Shown here one piece after another: positions 8,149 through 16,613 of a DNA stretch of 64,000 nucleotides. Origin of the DNA: Pseudomonadota bacterium (GTDB lineage: Bacteria; Pseudomonadota; Alphaproteobacteria; Rhizobiales; Hyphomicrobiaceae); NCBI GenBank assembly GCA_023412805.1, contig JAEZRM010000144.1, forward strand, positions 62,001-126,000, in the 5' to 3' direction. Under the pieces are notes generated by a model. That model saw nothing but the letters and a program-made list of their open reading frames with translations. It was not told where the DNA came from and made no database searches. Position numbers and translations under genes: made by a program. Each line of letters begins with the position of its first letter. The stretch's first letter is position 1.

Positions 8149-9504
8149 ATGAGCGCAGCGCCGATATCGGGAGAGCGGGCGCAGGACACGATCTTCGCGC
8201 TCTCGAGCGGCGCGGGGCGCACGGCACTTGCTGTCGTGCGCGTCTCCGGGCCGGCGGCGGGTCTCGCAGTCGACCGCATCGCGGCGCCGCGCTCGAAGCC
8301 GCGTTTCGCAGCCTTCCGCAAGCTGCGCCATCCTGAGACGGGCGAAGAATTCGATCATGCGCTCGTGCTCTGGTTCGCCGGTCCGAACACCGAGACCGGC
8401 GAAGACATGTGCGAGCTTCACCTTCATGGTGGCCGTGCTGTTCTTTCCGCCGCGCTCGCTGCCCTTGCCGCCATACCTGGCTGTCGGCCCGCCGGTCCGG
8501 GTGAATTCACGCGCCGCGCTTTCGAGAACGGCAAGCTCGATCTTACGGCGGCCGAAGGCATTATCGACCTCATCGACGCCGACACCGACGCCCAGCGTCG
8601 GCAGGCACTCCGGCAGGCTTCGGGAGAGCTATCGACGCTCTACGAGGGCTGGCGGCGACGACTGATTGAGGCGCAAGGCCTCCTCGAAGCGTCCATCGAT
8701 TTCGCTGACGAAGGCGATGTAGCGGAGACTGCCGAACTCAACGGCCTAGCCGAAGCGGCGTCCCTCGCTCTGATCATCGAGCGCCATCTCAAGGATGGTC
8801 GGCGCGGCGAGATCGTGCGCGAGGGCTTTCGCATCGTGATCGCGGGACCGCCGAATGTCGGCAAATCCAGCCTGATGAATGCGCTCGCGCGCCGCGACGT
8901 CGCGATCGTTTCCGAAGAGCCGGGCACGACGCGCGACGTGCTCGAAGTTCGACTCGATCTCGATGGCTATATGGCCATTGTCGCGGATACGGCGGGGCTT
9001 CGCGAAACCGCGGGAGCGATAGAGCGGGAGGGCATCCGACGCGCGCTCCAGCGCGCCGAGGAGGCCGATCTCGTGCTCTGGATCATCGATGCCACGGCTC
9101 CGGCCGTGGACATTCCTCCCGATATCGCCGATCGCGGCGCCCGCGTACTACGCGTGCTCAACAAGATCGATGTTCCAGCCGCTCGACGTGACGCTCCACA
9201 GGATCATGCCATCTCAGCTCAGACCGGCGCAGGGATTCCCGAACTGATCGGAGCCATTGGCAGCATTGTGCAGATGGCCGCCGGTTCGGCAGAGACAATG
9301 GCGATCACGCAAGTGCGCCACCGAAAGCAGATCGAGACATGCCTGGACGCGCTGCAGTCCATCGAGCTATCGAATAGTCTTCCCGCCGAGCTAGCCGCCG
9401 AGCAACTCCGCATTGCCGCCGATGCGCTCGGCCGCATTGTCGGCCGCATTGATCCGGAGGATGTGCTGGATCAGGTCTTCGCTCGCTTCTGCATCGGCAA
9501 ATGA
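8149..9504 (+). CDS. mnmE: tRNA uridine-5-carboxymethylaminomethyl modification GTPase
   Basis: MnmE works with MnmG to modify the wobble uridine of several tRNAs. The 451-residue protein has an N-terminal folate-binding domain (to about residue 115), a helical domain, and an inserted G domain. G-domain motifs are GPPNVGKSS (about 233), EEPGTTRD, DTAG and NKID. It ends in FCIGK, whose cysteine is the conserved catalytic one. An in-frame GTG at 8140 is less likely because AGG lies at proper spacing only for this ATG. Two parS sites follow directly; mnmG lies 1 kb downstream. Confidence 0.97.
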   Translation: MSAAPISGERAQDTIFALSSGAGRTALAVVRVSGPAAGLAVDRIAAPRSKPRFAAFRKLRHPETGEEFDHALVLWFAGPNTETGEDMCELHLHGGRAVLSAALAALAAIPGCRPAGPGEFTRRAFENGKLDLTAAEGIIDLIDADTDAQRRQALRQASGELSTLYEGWRRRLIEAQGLLEASIDFADEGDVAETAELNGLAEAASLALIIERHLKDGRRGEIVREGFRIVIAGPPNVGKSSLMNALARRDVAIVSEEPGTTRDVLEVRLDLDGYMAIVADTAGLRETAGAIEREGIRRALQRAEEADLVLWIIDATAPAVDIPPDIADRGARVLRVLNKIDVPAARRDAPQDHAISAQTGAGIPELIGAIGSIVQMAAGSAETMAITQVRHRKQIETCLDALQSIELSNSLPAELAAEQLRIAADALGRIVGRIDPEDVLDQVFARFCIGK

Positions 9505-9528
9505 GAAATCGGGACATTCGGTAACGAT

Positions 9529-9544
9529 TGTTTCACGTGAAACG
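9529..9544. other. parS chromosome-segregation site 1
   Basis: TGTTTCACGTGAAACG matches the near-universal ParB-binding palindrome TGTTTCACGTGAAACA at 15 of 16 positions. It lies just after mnmE and about 4.4 kb from parB. It is part of a 26-base direct repeat shared with the next site. Confidence 0.93.
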
Positions 9545-9610
9545 TTCGAGCCGGGCCAGTTTCGGGAGCGCAGATTGAGCGAAGGACAATTCGCGACAGC
9601 CGGTAACGAT

Positions 9611-9626
9611 TGTTTCACGTGAAACG
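9611..9626. other. parS chromosome-segregation site 2
   Basis: An identical 16-base ParB-binding palindrome 82 bases downstream of the first. The ten bases before both copies are also identical, so the 26-base unit at 9519-9544 recurs exactly at 9601-9626, suggesting a local duplication. Confidence 0.93.
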
Positions 9627-9656
9627 CTCCAGCGAACTCTCACCGGGGGCCAATCA

Positions 9657-10022
9657 ATGAAGACCCGGGCAACGGCACTCATCCCCTTCGTCCCGTCGGG
9701 ACCTGATTTCGACCTGGCCCTCGCTTTCTTTGGCGAACTGGGGTTTGAGACCGCTTGGCACAGCGGCGACATCGCAGGCCTTCGCTTTGGCGGCGCGTAC
9801 TTCATGCTGCAGAAGATCCATGTGCCGGTTTGGCAGGAGAACCAGATGCACGTCGTCGAGGTGGACGACCTGGACGTCTATTGGGCAGAGATTGACGCGC
9901 TCGACCTCCACACAAAGTACCCAGGCGTGCGGACGAAGGAGCCGACCGACTTCCCGTGGGGGCGTGAGGTGCACGTCATAGATCCGGCCGGTGTGTGCTG
10001 GCACTTCCGCAAAGCGCCATGA
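9657..10022 (+). CDS. VOC family protein (glyoxalase/bleomycin-resistance fold)
   Basis: A 121-residue vicinal-oxygen-chelate protein with the two beta-alpha-beta-beta-beta modules of the fold. The first reads FDLALAFFGELGFE, followed by ENQMHVVEVDDLDVYW; the C-terminal strand DPAGVCWHF is typical of bleomycin-resistance-like members. Such proteins bind or modify small molecules; the ligand is unknown. Its stop overlaps the ATG of a second, broken VOC gene (ATGA). The pair is inserted between mnmE and mnmG. Confidence 0.85.
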   Translation: MKTRATALIPFVPSGPDFDLALAFFGELGFETAWHSGDIAGLRFGGAYFMLQKIHVPVWQENQMHVVEVDDLDVYWAEIDALDLHTKYPGVRTKEPTDFPWGREVHVIDPAGVCWHFRKAP

Positions 10023-10446
10023 CAATGCGCCCGCTCCTCGTGCCCGAGCTGCACTGTAGCGATCTCGACAAGAGCCTCGCCTTCTATGTCGGCCTGCTGG
10101 GCTTCCGCATCCTGTACGACCGACCGGAAGATCGCTTCGCTTACCTCGATCGCAGTGGTGCAGAGCTCATGCTCGAGGAATACGCGCCGGGCGCGCGGAT
10201 GCTGGCGAAGGCGCCCTTCGAGTAACCCTATGGACGCGGCATCAACTTCCAAATTCAAGTCGAGGATGCCGACGCGCTTCATGCGGCCGTCGTCGCGGCC
10301 GGCCTCCAATTTTCCTGCCCATGGAGGAACGCTGGTACCGCCGCGACAACACCGAGATCGGGACGCGTCAGTTCATCGTCCAGGACCCGGACGGATACCT
10401 GCTCCGGCTCCATCACGACCTGGGCATCCGTCCGGCTACAGGCTGA
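10019..10446 (+). pseudogene. broken VOC/bleomycin-resistance-like gene
   Basis: The first 68 codons read as a good VOC protein (VPELHCSDLDKSLAFYVGLLGF, then YLDRSGAELMLEEY). An in-frame TAA stands at 10223-10225. After it the same frame goes on with family sequence (PYGRGINFQIQVEDADAL). Between about 10305 and 10320 the frame changes by one missing base, and the last segment (MEERWYRRDNTEIG, then FIVQDPDGYLLRLHHDLG) reads to a TGA at 10444-10446. Two independent lesions in otherwise well-preserved sequence point to recent decay. It overlaps the intact VOC gene by four bases. Confidence 0.88.
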
Positions 10447-10539
10447 GCAGGCCGGAGCGGGGCATCTTTTGACCGCCGGCCCGGATTGCCCTATGGCTCT
10501 GGGCTCACAGCAAATCATGCGTTTTGAGCAGCACGGATC

Positions 10540-12420
10540 ATGACCGGGACGAGCTATGATGTCATCGTCGTTGGTGGCGGCCACGCAGGGGTCGAGGCCG
10601 CCGCCGCCGCCGCGCGCATGGGCGCCCGCACGGCCCTGGTCACGCACAGCGCCGCCACCATCGGTGAGATGTCCTGCAATCCTGCGATCGGCGGCCTCGG
10701 CAAAGGTCACCTCGTCCGCGAGGTCGATGCCATGGACGGCCTCATGGCTCGGGTCGCTGACGCCGCCGGCATCCAGTTCCGTCTGCTGAACCGCTCCAAG
10801 GGCCCCGCTGTGCAGGGCCCGCGCGCCCAGGCCGACCGCAAGCTCTATCGCCAGGCCATGCAGGCGGCGATCGCGGCGACGGAAGAGCTGACGGTCATCG
10901 AAGGCGGTGTGGACGATCTCATCGTCTCGAATGGCCGTGCCTGCGGCGTCGTCCTGGAAGATGAGTGCAGCCTCCCGGCAGGAGCCGTCGTCGTGACCAC
11001 GGGCACGTTCCTGCGCGGCCTCATCCATATGGGCGAGACCCGTATCCCGGCCGGCCGCTTCGGTGCTGCCCCTGCGGTAAAGTTGGCCGAACGCTTTGCC
11101 GCGCTCGATCTGCGCATGGGCCGCCTCAAGACCGGCACGCCCGCCCGTCTCGCCGGACCGTCGATCGACTGGGCGAGTCTCGACATGCAGGCCGGCGACG
11201 ACGATCCCGTGCCCTTTTCCTTCCTGACACAGGAGATCACGCAGCCGCAAATCTCGTGCGGCATCACCATGACGACCGAGCGCACGCACGAGATCATCCG
11301 TGCGAACCTGGCCCGCGCGCCGATGTATTCCGGCGCGATCCAGAGCGTCGGCCCCCGTTACTGCCCCTCGATCGAGGACAAGGTCGTGCGCTTTGCCGAC
11401 CGCGTCGGCCACCAGATCTTCCTGGAACCCGAGGGGCTGGACGACGATACGGTCTATCCGAACGGCGTCTCGACCTCGCTGCCGGCCGAAATCCAGGAAG
11501 CCTTCCTCCGCACGATACCGGGGCTGGAGCGCGTCGAGATCCGTCGCCCCGGCTATGCCATCGAATATGACTACGTCGATCCGCGGGAGTTGTGGCCAAC
11601 GCTGGGCGTGAAGCGCCTTCCAGGCCTCTATCTCGCCGGGCAGATCAATGGCACGACCGGCTATGAGGAAGCGGCGGCCCAGGGCCTGCTCGCAGGCCTC
11701 AATGCTGCACGGCACGCCAGCGGCGGCGACGGCATCACGATTTCCCGCACCGAAGCCTATCTCGGAGTCATGATCGACGACCTCGTGACGCGCGGGGTCT
11801 CGGAGCCCTATCGCATGTTCACCTCGCGGGCCGAGTTTCGCCTGCGGCTCCGCGTCGATAATGCCGATCAGCGCCTGACACCTCTGGCCATTGAACTGGG
11901 CTGCGTTGGCCCCGCTCGGCGCGCCGTGTTCGCCGCCCGCTCCGATGCTCTGACCGCCGGCCGCGCGCGCCTCGACGGTCTGAGCCTCAGCCCCAACCAG
12001 GCGGCAACTCATGGCCTGGAGATCAATCGCGACGGCCGCCGCCGCTCGGCCTTTGAGCTGCTGGCCTTCCCCGGCGTGGATCTGGCCCGCCTTCGGGTCA
12101 TCTGGCCGGAGCTGGGCGCCCTCGATGCCCCGATTGCCCGCCAGCTCGAGGTAGACGCCCGATACGCCTCCTATGTCGCTCGGCAGGCAGCGGACGTCGC
12201 GATCCTTCAGCGCGAGGAGGGACGGACCATTCCCACCGACGTCGATTTCGGCGAGATCAGTGGCCTGTCGAATGAAATCGTCCAGAAGCTCGAACGCCAC
12301 CGCCCGGCGACACTGGCCCATGCCGGCCGGATCGATGGCATGACACCCTCGGCGCTGCTGCTTCTACTGGCTCATATCCGAAAGTCGGGGCGAAACTCCT
12401 CTGGGCGGAGGGCCGGATGA
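10540..12420 (+). CDS. mnmG: tRNA uridine-5-carboxymethylaminomethyl modification FAD enzyme
   Basis: MnmG (GidA) is the FAD- and NADH-dependent partner of MnmE in wobble-uridine modification. The 626-residue length is typical. The N-terminus holds the FAD-binding VVGGGHAGVEAA motif, followed by the family's CNPAIGG and GPAVQGPRAQ segments. LKTGTPARL comes later, then AGQINGTTGYEEAAAQG. Its stop overlaps the rsmG ATG (ATGA), so rsmG is translationally coupled. The following order mnmG-rsmG-parA-parB is standard for alphaproteobacteria; the separation from mnmE by VOC genes is not. Confidence 0.97.
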   Translation: MTGTSYDVIVVGGGHAGVEAAAAAARMGARTALVTHSAATIGEMSCNPAIGGLGKGHLVREVDAMDGLMARVADAAGIQFRLLNRSKGPAVQGPRAQADRKLYRQAMQAAIAATEELTVIEGGVDDLIVSNGRACGVVLEDECSLPAGAVVVTTGTFLRGLIHMGETRIPAGRFGAAPAVKLAERFAALDLRMGRLKTGTPARLAGPSIDWASLDMQAGDDDPVPFSFLTQEITQPQISCGITMTTERTHEIIRANLARAPMYSGAIQSVGPRYCPSIEDKVVRFADRVGHQIFLEPEGLDDDTVYPNGVSTSLPAEIQEAFLRTIPGLERVEIRRPGYAIEYDYVDPRELWPTLGVKRLPGLYLAGQINGTTGYEEAAAQGLLAGLNAARHASGGDGITISRTEAYLGVMIDDLVTRGVSEPYRMFTSRAEFRLRLRVDNADQRLTPLAIELGCVGPARRAVFAARSDALTAGRARLDGLSLSPNQAATHGLEINRDGRRRSAFELLAFPGVDLARLRVIWPELGALDAPIARQLEVDARYASYVARQAADVAILQREEGRTIPTDVDFGEISGLSNEIVQKLERHRPATLAHAGRIDGMTPSALLLLLAHIRKSGRNSSGRRAG

Positions 12421-13088
12421 CCCGCCCCGTCGGCTCCCTCACGACCCCAATCTCCGGGCCTGAGGACTTCGTCAAGGCGTTCAATGTTTCACGTGAAACC
12501 ATCGATCAACTGAACATTTACGCCTCGCTGCTCGCCCTGTGGCAACCGCGGATCAATCTTGTCGCCAATGCAACTCTGGCCGAGGTCTGGCAGCGACACA
12601 TCGCGGACAGCGCTCAGATTGTCGCCCTCGCGCCTCCCAACCCACAAACCTGGCTCGACCTCGGCAGCGGTGGCGGTTTCCCCGGCTTGGTCGTCGCGCT
12701 TATGCTGCGCGCGGCCGGCACTAGGGTCACCCTCGTCGAGAGCGATCGGCGCAAATGCGCCTTCCTCGCCGAGGTCGCCCGACAAACCGGAATCACTGTG
12801 GAGATTCAGACGGCCCGCATAGAACAAACGGCGACTCAAGGTATGCTGGGAGCGGTTGATGTTGTGAGCGCGCGTGCGTTGGCACCCCTGGTGCGCTTGA
12901 TCTCCCTGAGCCTGCCCTTCTTTGGTGATGAAACTACTGGGATATTCCCCAAGGGGCGGGGCGCGGAATCCGAGATCGCAGAGGCGCGCGCCGCTTGGGC
13001 GTTCGACGCCGAGACGGTTCCGAGCCTCACGGACGAGGCTGCGCGGATCGTTCTCGTTCGGCGACCGCGCGCGATAACGGAGGGCTAG
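12417..13088 (+). CDS. rsmG: 16S rRNA (guanine527-N7)-methyltransferase
   Basis: RsmG (GidB) methylates G527 of 16S rRNA using S-adenosylmethionine. The 223-residue protein has the SAM motif LDLGSGGGFPGL at about residues 80-91, then TLVESDRRKCAFL. Near residue 23 the coding sequence contains a full parS palindrome, which is read as NVSRETI. It overlaps mnmG by four bases and is followed four bases later by parA, so all are probably one operon. Confidence 0.96.
   Translation: MTRPVGSLTTPISGPEDFVKAFNVSRETIDQLNIYASLLALWQPRINLVANATLAEVWQRHIADSAQIVALAPPNPQTWLDLGSGGGFPGLVVALMLRAAGTRVTLVESDRRKCAFLAEVARQTGITVEIQTARIEQTATQGMLGAVDVVSARALAPLVRLISLSLPFFGDETTGIFPKGRGAESEIAEARAAWAFDAETVPSLTDEAARIVLVRRPRAITEG
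12485..12500. other. parS chromosome-segregation site 3, inside rsmG
   Basis: TGTTTCACGTGAAACC differs from consensus only in the last base. It lies within the N-terminal codons of rsmG, where many alphaproteobacteria also carry a parS that encodes the conserved NVSRET residues. Confidence 0.92.
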
Positions 13089-13092
13089 GCCC

Positions 13093-13926
13093 GTGACTGG
13101 CAGATATTCTGGAACGCACGGCCTGCGCATCCTGGCCATCACCAACCAGAAGGGCGGTGTCGGCAAGACGACGACGGCCATCAATCTCGGCACCGCCCTC
13201 GCGGCCGTCGGCGAGAACGTCCTGATCATCGATCTCGATCCTCAGGGTAACGCTTCGACCGGTGTCGGCGTTGCCCCGGAGGATCGGCACCTCACGTCTT
13301 ATGACGTCATCACCGGTCAGGCATCGCTGAGTGCGGCCTGCATTCAGACGGCCGTGCCGGGTCTCTCGATCGTCGCGGCCAATTCCGATCTTGTCGGCCT
13401 CGAATCCGAGCTCATGCAGGATGGCGCCAAGCCCTACCGCTTGCGCGATGCCGTCGCTGGCCTCGTCGCCGAACAGCGCGCGCGGGCGGGCGAGCAGCCT
13501 TTCACCTACATCCTGATCGACTGCCCGCCGTCGCTCAACCTGCTGACGCTCAACGCACTCGTCGCGGCGAATGCGGTGCTCGTGCCGGTGCAATGCGAGT
13601 TCTTCGCGCTGGAGGGCATCTCACAGCTCAATGACTCGATCGACCAGATTCGTTCGACGCTCAATCCCGGCCTCGAGATTCAGGGCGTGGTTCTGACGAT
13701 GCACGATGCGCGCACGGCTTTCTCGCGCGAGGTCGCGGCGAACGTGCGCGAGTTCTTCGGGCCCAAGGTCTACGACACGATGATCCCGCGCAACATCAAG
13801 GTCGCGGAGGCGCCGTCGCACGGCAAGCCGATCCTCCTCTACGACTACGAGTGCGCGGGCAGCCAAGCCTACATCCGGCTCGCCACGGAGATCATCGAGC
13901 GTGAGCGCCAATACAAGGCAGCCTAG
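13093..13926 (+). CDS. parA: chromosome partitioning ATPase ParA
   Basis: ParA is the Walker-type ATPase that moves ParB-parS complexes apart after replication. The 277-residue protein has a deviant Walker A, KGGVGKTT, at residues 20-27 and DLDPQGNAS shortly after. It starts at a GTG eight bases after GGAGGG; no better in-frame ATG exists nearby. It is four bases downstream of rsmG and 30 (or 65) bases before parB, depending on the parB start. Confidence 0.96.
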   Translation: MTGRYSGTHGLRILAITNQKGGVGKTTTAINLGTALAAVGENVLIIDLDPQGNASTGVGVAPEDRHLTSYDVITGQASLSAACIQTAVPGLSIVAANSDLVGLESELMQDGAKPYRLRDAVAGLVAEQRARAGEQPFTYILIDCPPSLNLLTLNALVAANAVLVPVQCEFFALEGISQLNDSIDQIRSTLNPGLEIQGVVLTMHDARTAFSREVAANVREFFGPKVYDTMIPRNIKVAEAPSHGKPILLYDYECAGSQAYIRLATEIIERERQYKAA

Positions 13927-13991
13927 CGCGGGAGCGAGGCTGGATCGGTCGGGACATGAGTGATTTTGAACGAAGCGGGGGAAGTTCGGTG

Positions 13992-14873
13992 ATGAATGCG
14001 CCATTGCAGAAGAGCAGGCTCGGTCGAGGACTGGCGTCGCTGATCGGTGATGCGCCGGTCACGCAGCCGCGCATTCCGCCCGAGGGCGAGCAGCGCATGG
14101 TGCCGATCGATCAGGTTCGCGCTGGCAAGCTCAATCCGCGCAAAACCTTCAATGAGGATGATCTCACGGACCTGGCGAACTCGATCCGCGAGAAGGGCCT
14201 GGTGCAGCCGATCCTCGTGCGGCCCGAGCCGGGTGCGAGCAACAGCTACGAGATCGTCGCCGGCGAACGCCGCTGGCGCGCGTCACAGCGCGCGGGCCTG
14301 CATACGGTGCCGGTGATTGTGCGCGATCTTCCCGATCAGGAAGTGCTCGAACTCGCGATCATCGAGAACGTCCAACGCGCCGACCTCAATCCGATCGAAG
14401 AAGCGGCCGGCTATCAGGAGCTGATCGAGCGCTATGCCTATACGCAGGAGCGTCTCGCCGAGGTGATCGGCAAGAGCCGCAGCCATCTTGCGAATACGCT
14501 GCGCCTGCTGAAGCTGCCCGATACTGTGCAGAGCATGGTCTCAGACGGGAAGATCTCGGCCGGTCACGCGCGCGCGCTCGTCGGCCGCGACGATGCGGAG
14601 GCGATCGCGCAGAAGATCGTCGAGAGCCAGCTCAATGTGCGTGACGTCGAGGCGCTCGTGCAGGCCGGGACGGAGTCGGTTCAGACCACGCGCCGCGTGC
14701 GCGACAAGGACGCCGACACGAAGGCCTTCGAGAAAGAGCTCGCCGATATTCTCGGACTCAAGGTCGAAATCCGGCGCGGCTCGGGCGAGAGCGGCGTGCT
14801 GCAGATCAAGTACGGCAACTTCGATCAGCTCGATTACATCCGCCTGCGCCTGATGGGCGTGCCCCCAGGTTGA
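13992..14873 (+). CDS. parB: chromosome partitioning protein ParB
   Basis: ParB is the CTP-dependent DNA clamp that loads at parS and spreads. The 293-residue protein has the N-terminal RLGRGLASLIGD segment that contacts ParA. The ParB/Srx domain with the CTP-binding GERRWRA box follows at about residues 97-103. The helix-turn-helix is near 160-180 (VIGKSRSHLANTLRLLKLP), and a dimerising C-terminus closes the protein. I chose this ATG for its strong GGGGGAAG site seven bases upstream; an ATG at 13956 would add twelve residues. The three parS sites lie 1.5-4.5 kb upstream. Confidence 0.96.
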   Translation: MNAPLQKSRLGRGLASLIGDAPVTQPRIPPEGEQRMVPIDQVRAGKLNPRKTFNEDDLTDLANSIREKGLVQPILVRPEPGASNSYEIVAGERRWRASQRAGLHTVPVIVRDLPDQEVLELAIIENVQRADLNPIEEAAGYQELIERYAYTQERLAEVIGKSRSHLANTLRLLKLPDTVQSMVSDGKISAGHARALVGRDDAEAIAQKIVESQLNVRDVEALVQAGTESVQTTRRVRDKDADTKAFEKELADILGLKVEIRRGSGESGVLQIKYGNFDQLDYIRLRLMGVPPG

Positions 14874-14924
14874 ATCTGCAAGTTCGGTCGACTGAATTTC
14901 TGAGGGAATGAAGCGGCGGTCGGA

Positions 14925-15656
14925 TCACCCGGCCGCCGCAAGTCGTTTCAGCGCTTCCGCCGGATCGATGCGGCCGTCGTAGAGCGCGCGGCCCGAGATG
15001 GCACCGGCGAGGATCGCGCACTCGGGCGCGAGCAACGCCTCGATATCGGCCATGGACGCGAGGCCGCCCGACGCGATGACCGGGATCGAGGTTTCGCGCG
15101 CAAGCGCAACCGTGCCCGGCAAGTTCAATCCCTTCAACACGCCGTCGCGCTCGATGTCCGTGTAGATGATCGCCGCGACGCCCGCGTCCTCGAAGCGCTT
15201 CGCGAGTTCGATCACGGTCAGCTCGCTCGTCTCGGCCCATCCCTCCACGGCGACCTTGCCGCCTTTGGCATCGATGCCAACGGCAACGCGACCGGGATGC
15301 TTCCTGCAGGCCTCGCGCACGAGCGCCGGATTGCGCACCGCCACCGTGCCGAGGATCACGCGCGCAATACCTTTGCCGAGCCAGCCGTCGATCGTCGCCA
15401 TGTCGCGAATGCCACCGCCTAGCTGCGCCGGGATGGAGATGTTCGCGAGAATGCGCTCGACGGCAGCGGCATTCGCCGGCTTACCCGCGAACGCTCCATC
15501 GAGATCGACGATGTGCAGATACTTGAAGCCCTGCTGCTCGAAGGTGCGCGCCTGCGCGCCCGGATCGTCATTGAAGACGGTCGCCGAGCTCATCTCGCCG
15601 TGCCTGAGGCGGACGCACTGGCCGTCCTTGAGGTCGATTGCAGGAAAGAGGATCAC
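14925..15656 (-). CDS. hisA: phosphoribosylformimino-AICAR ribonucleotide isomerase
   Basis: HisA isomerises ProFAR to PRFAR, the fourth step of histidine synthesis. It is a TIM barrel of 243 residues. The N-terminus ILFPAIDLKDGQCVRL carries the first catalytic Asp, and IIYTDIERDGVLKG the second. The start is a GTG, which gives the normal family N-terminus; a TTG twelve codons earlier is open but unlikely. Unusually, no other his gene is adjacent: a CitE-like gene lies upstream on the same strand. Confidence 0.95.
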   Translation of the reverse strand: MILFPAIDLKDGQCVRLRHGEMSSATVFNDDPGAQARTFEQQGFKYLHIVDLDGAFAGKPANAAAVERILANISIPAQLGGGIRDMATIDGWLGKGIARVILGTVAVRNPALVREACRKHPGRVAVGIDAKGGKVAVEGWAETSELTVIELAKRFEDAGVAAIIYTDIERDGVLKGLNLPGTVALARETSIPVIASGGLASMADIEALLAPECAILAGAISGRALYDGRIDPAEALKRLAAAG

Positions 15657-15744
15657 GTGGCGTCGTCTTTCGTTGAACAAAGTTTATTGAACGCAAGCCA
15701 CACGCAAGGTTTGCCCTGCAAGCCTTTCGCGGTCGCGCGCGCTT

Positions 15745-16608
15745 CTATGAAACGAGCTTCAGCCGCCGCGCAAGTGCGATGGTGGCGCGGGCCTCGCGGA
15801 AGAACGGCTCGTCGACCATCTGGCCATCGACCGTGAAAGCGCCCTTCCCCACATTCTCCGGCAACTCGCCGGCGGCGAGCACCTTCTGCGCCCAGGCAAC
15901 GTCCTTCTCGCTCGGCGAGAAGACGCGATTGGCGATGTCGATCTGCGTCGGGTGAATGCAGCTCTTGCCGAGAAAACCCATGGCGAGCGCATCACGCGCA
16001 TCGCGCTCGTAACCGGCGCGGTCTTTCACGTCCGTCCACACGGTGTCGTACGCCGGCACGCCCGCTTCGGCCGCTGCCATCTTCACGGCGAACCGCACCG
16101 GGCCCAAGGCAGCAGCGTGCCGCTCGATACGCAAGGGTGCGAAGAGATCCGCGAGGCCGACCTGCAGCGCCGCGATGCGCTTGTCCGCGCTCGTGATCTC
16201 GTAGGCGAGACGCAAACCCTTCGGGCTTTCGACCGTCGCCAGAATACCGATCGCGCGATCGACGCCTTTACGTTTCTCCGCTTCCGCAAGCACGCGCACG
16301 GCGCGATGCACCTCATCCGCACTTTCGAGCTTCGGCAGGCTGATATAGTCGAGGCGCGCCGACACCACCGCATCGACATCCTCGGCGAAGTCCGCGTGCG
16401 TAACGCCGTTCGTGCGCACGATCATGAGCTTTTCTTGCGGACCCCCAAGCCCGTGCAGGAAGTCACCGATCGCACGGCGCGCCGCAGGTTTCTGCGCGGG
16501 CGCCACGCCATCTTCGAGGTCGAACGTCAGCGCATCGGCGGCCGAGCGCATGGCCTTTTCGAAGAACTCCGGCCGGCTGCCCGGCACGAACAGCTTGGAT
16601 CGCATCAT
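15745..16608 (-). CDS. CitE-like (HpcH/HpaI aldolase superfamily) acyl-CoA lyase
   Basis: A 287-residue TIM-barrel enzyme of the CitE/malyl-CoA lyase-like group, which cleaves or hydrolyses beta-hydroxyacyl-CoA thioesters such as malyl-, citramalyl- or citryl-CoA. Visible family features are KLFVPGSRPEFFEKA, the metal/substrate loop DLEDGVAP, the ATVESPKGL glutamate region, and KSCIHPTQ near the end. GGGAG lies ten bases upstream of this ATG. It is co-oriented with the SMP-30 gene (gap 5 bases) and opposite a CoA transferase, so the three may share a pathway. The exact substrate is unknown. Confidence 0.82.
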   Translation of the reverse strand: MMRSKLFVPGSRPEFFEKAMRSAADALTFDLEDGVAPAQKPAARRAIGDFLHGLGGPQEKLMIVRTNGVTHADFAEDVDAVVSARLDYISLPKLESADEVHRAVRVLAEAEKRKGVDRAIGILATVESPKGLRLAYEITSADKRIAALQVGLADLFAPLRIERHAAALGPVRFAVKMAAAEAGVPAYDTVWTDVKDRAGYERDARDALAMGFLGKSCIHPTQIDIANRVFSPSEKDVAWAQKVLAAGELPENVGKGAFTVDGQMVDEPFFREARATIALARRLKLVS

Positions 16609-16613
16609 CACTT

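Larger units (their letters stand above)
9519..9626. repeat. 26-base direct repeat pair carrying parS
   Basis: The two copies (9519-9544 and 9601-9626) are identical over 26 bases, at a period of 82 bases. The sequence between them is not repeated. Confidence 0.85.

Noticed and set aside
10279..12321. A 680-codon open frame antisense to mnmG.
   Set aside because: Long antisense frames are common in GC-rich genes. It has no recognisable motif, while the plus strand encodes a clear MnmG.
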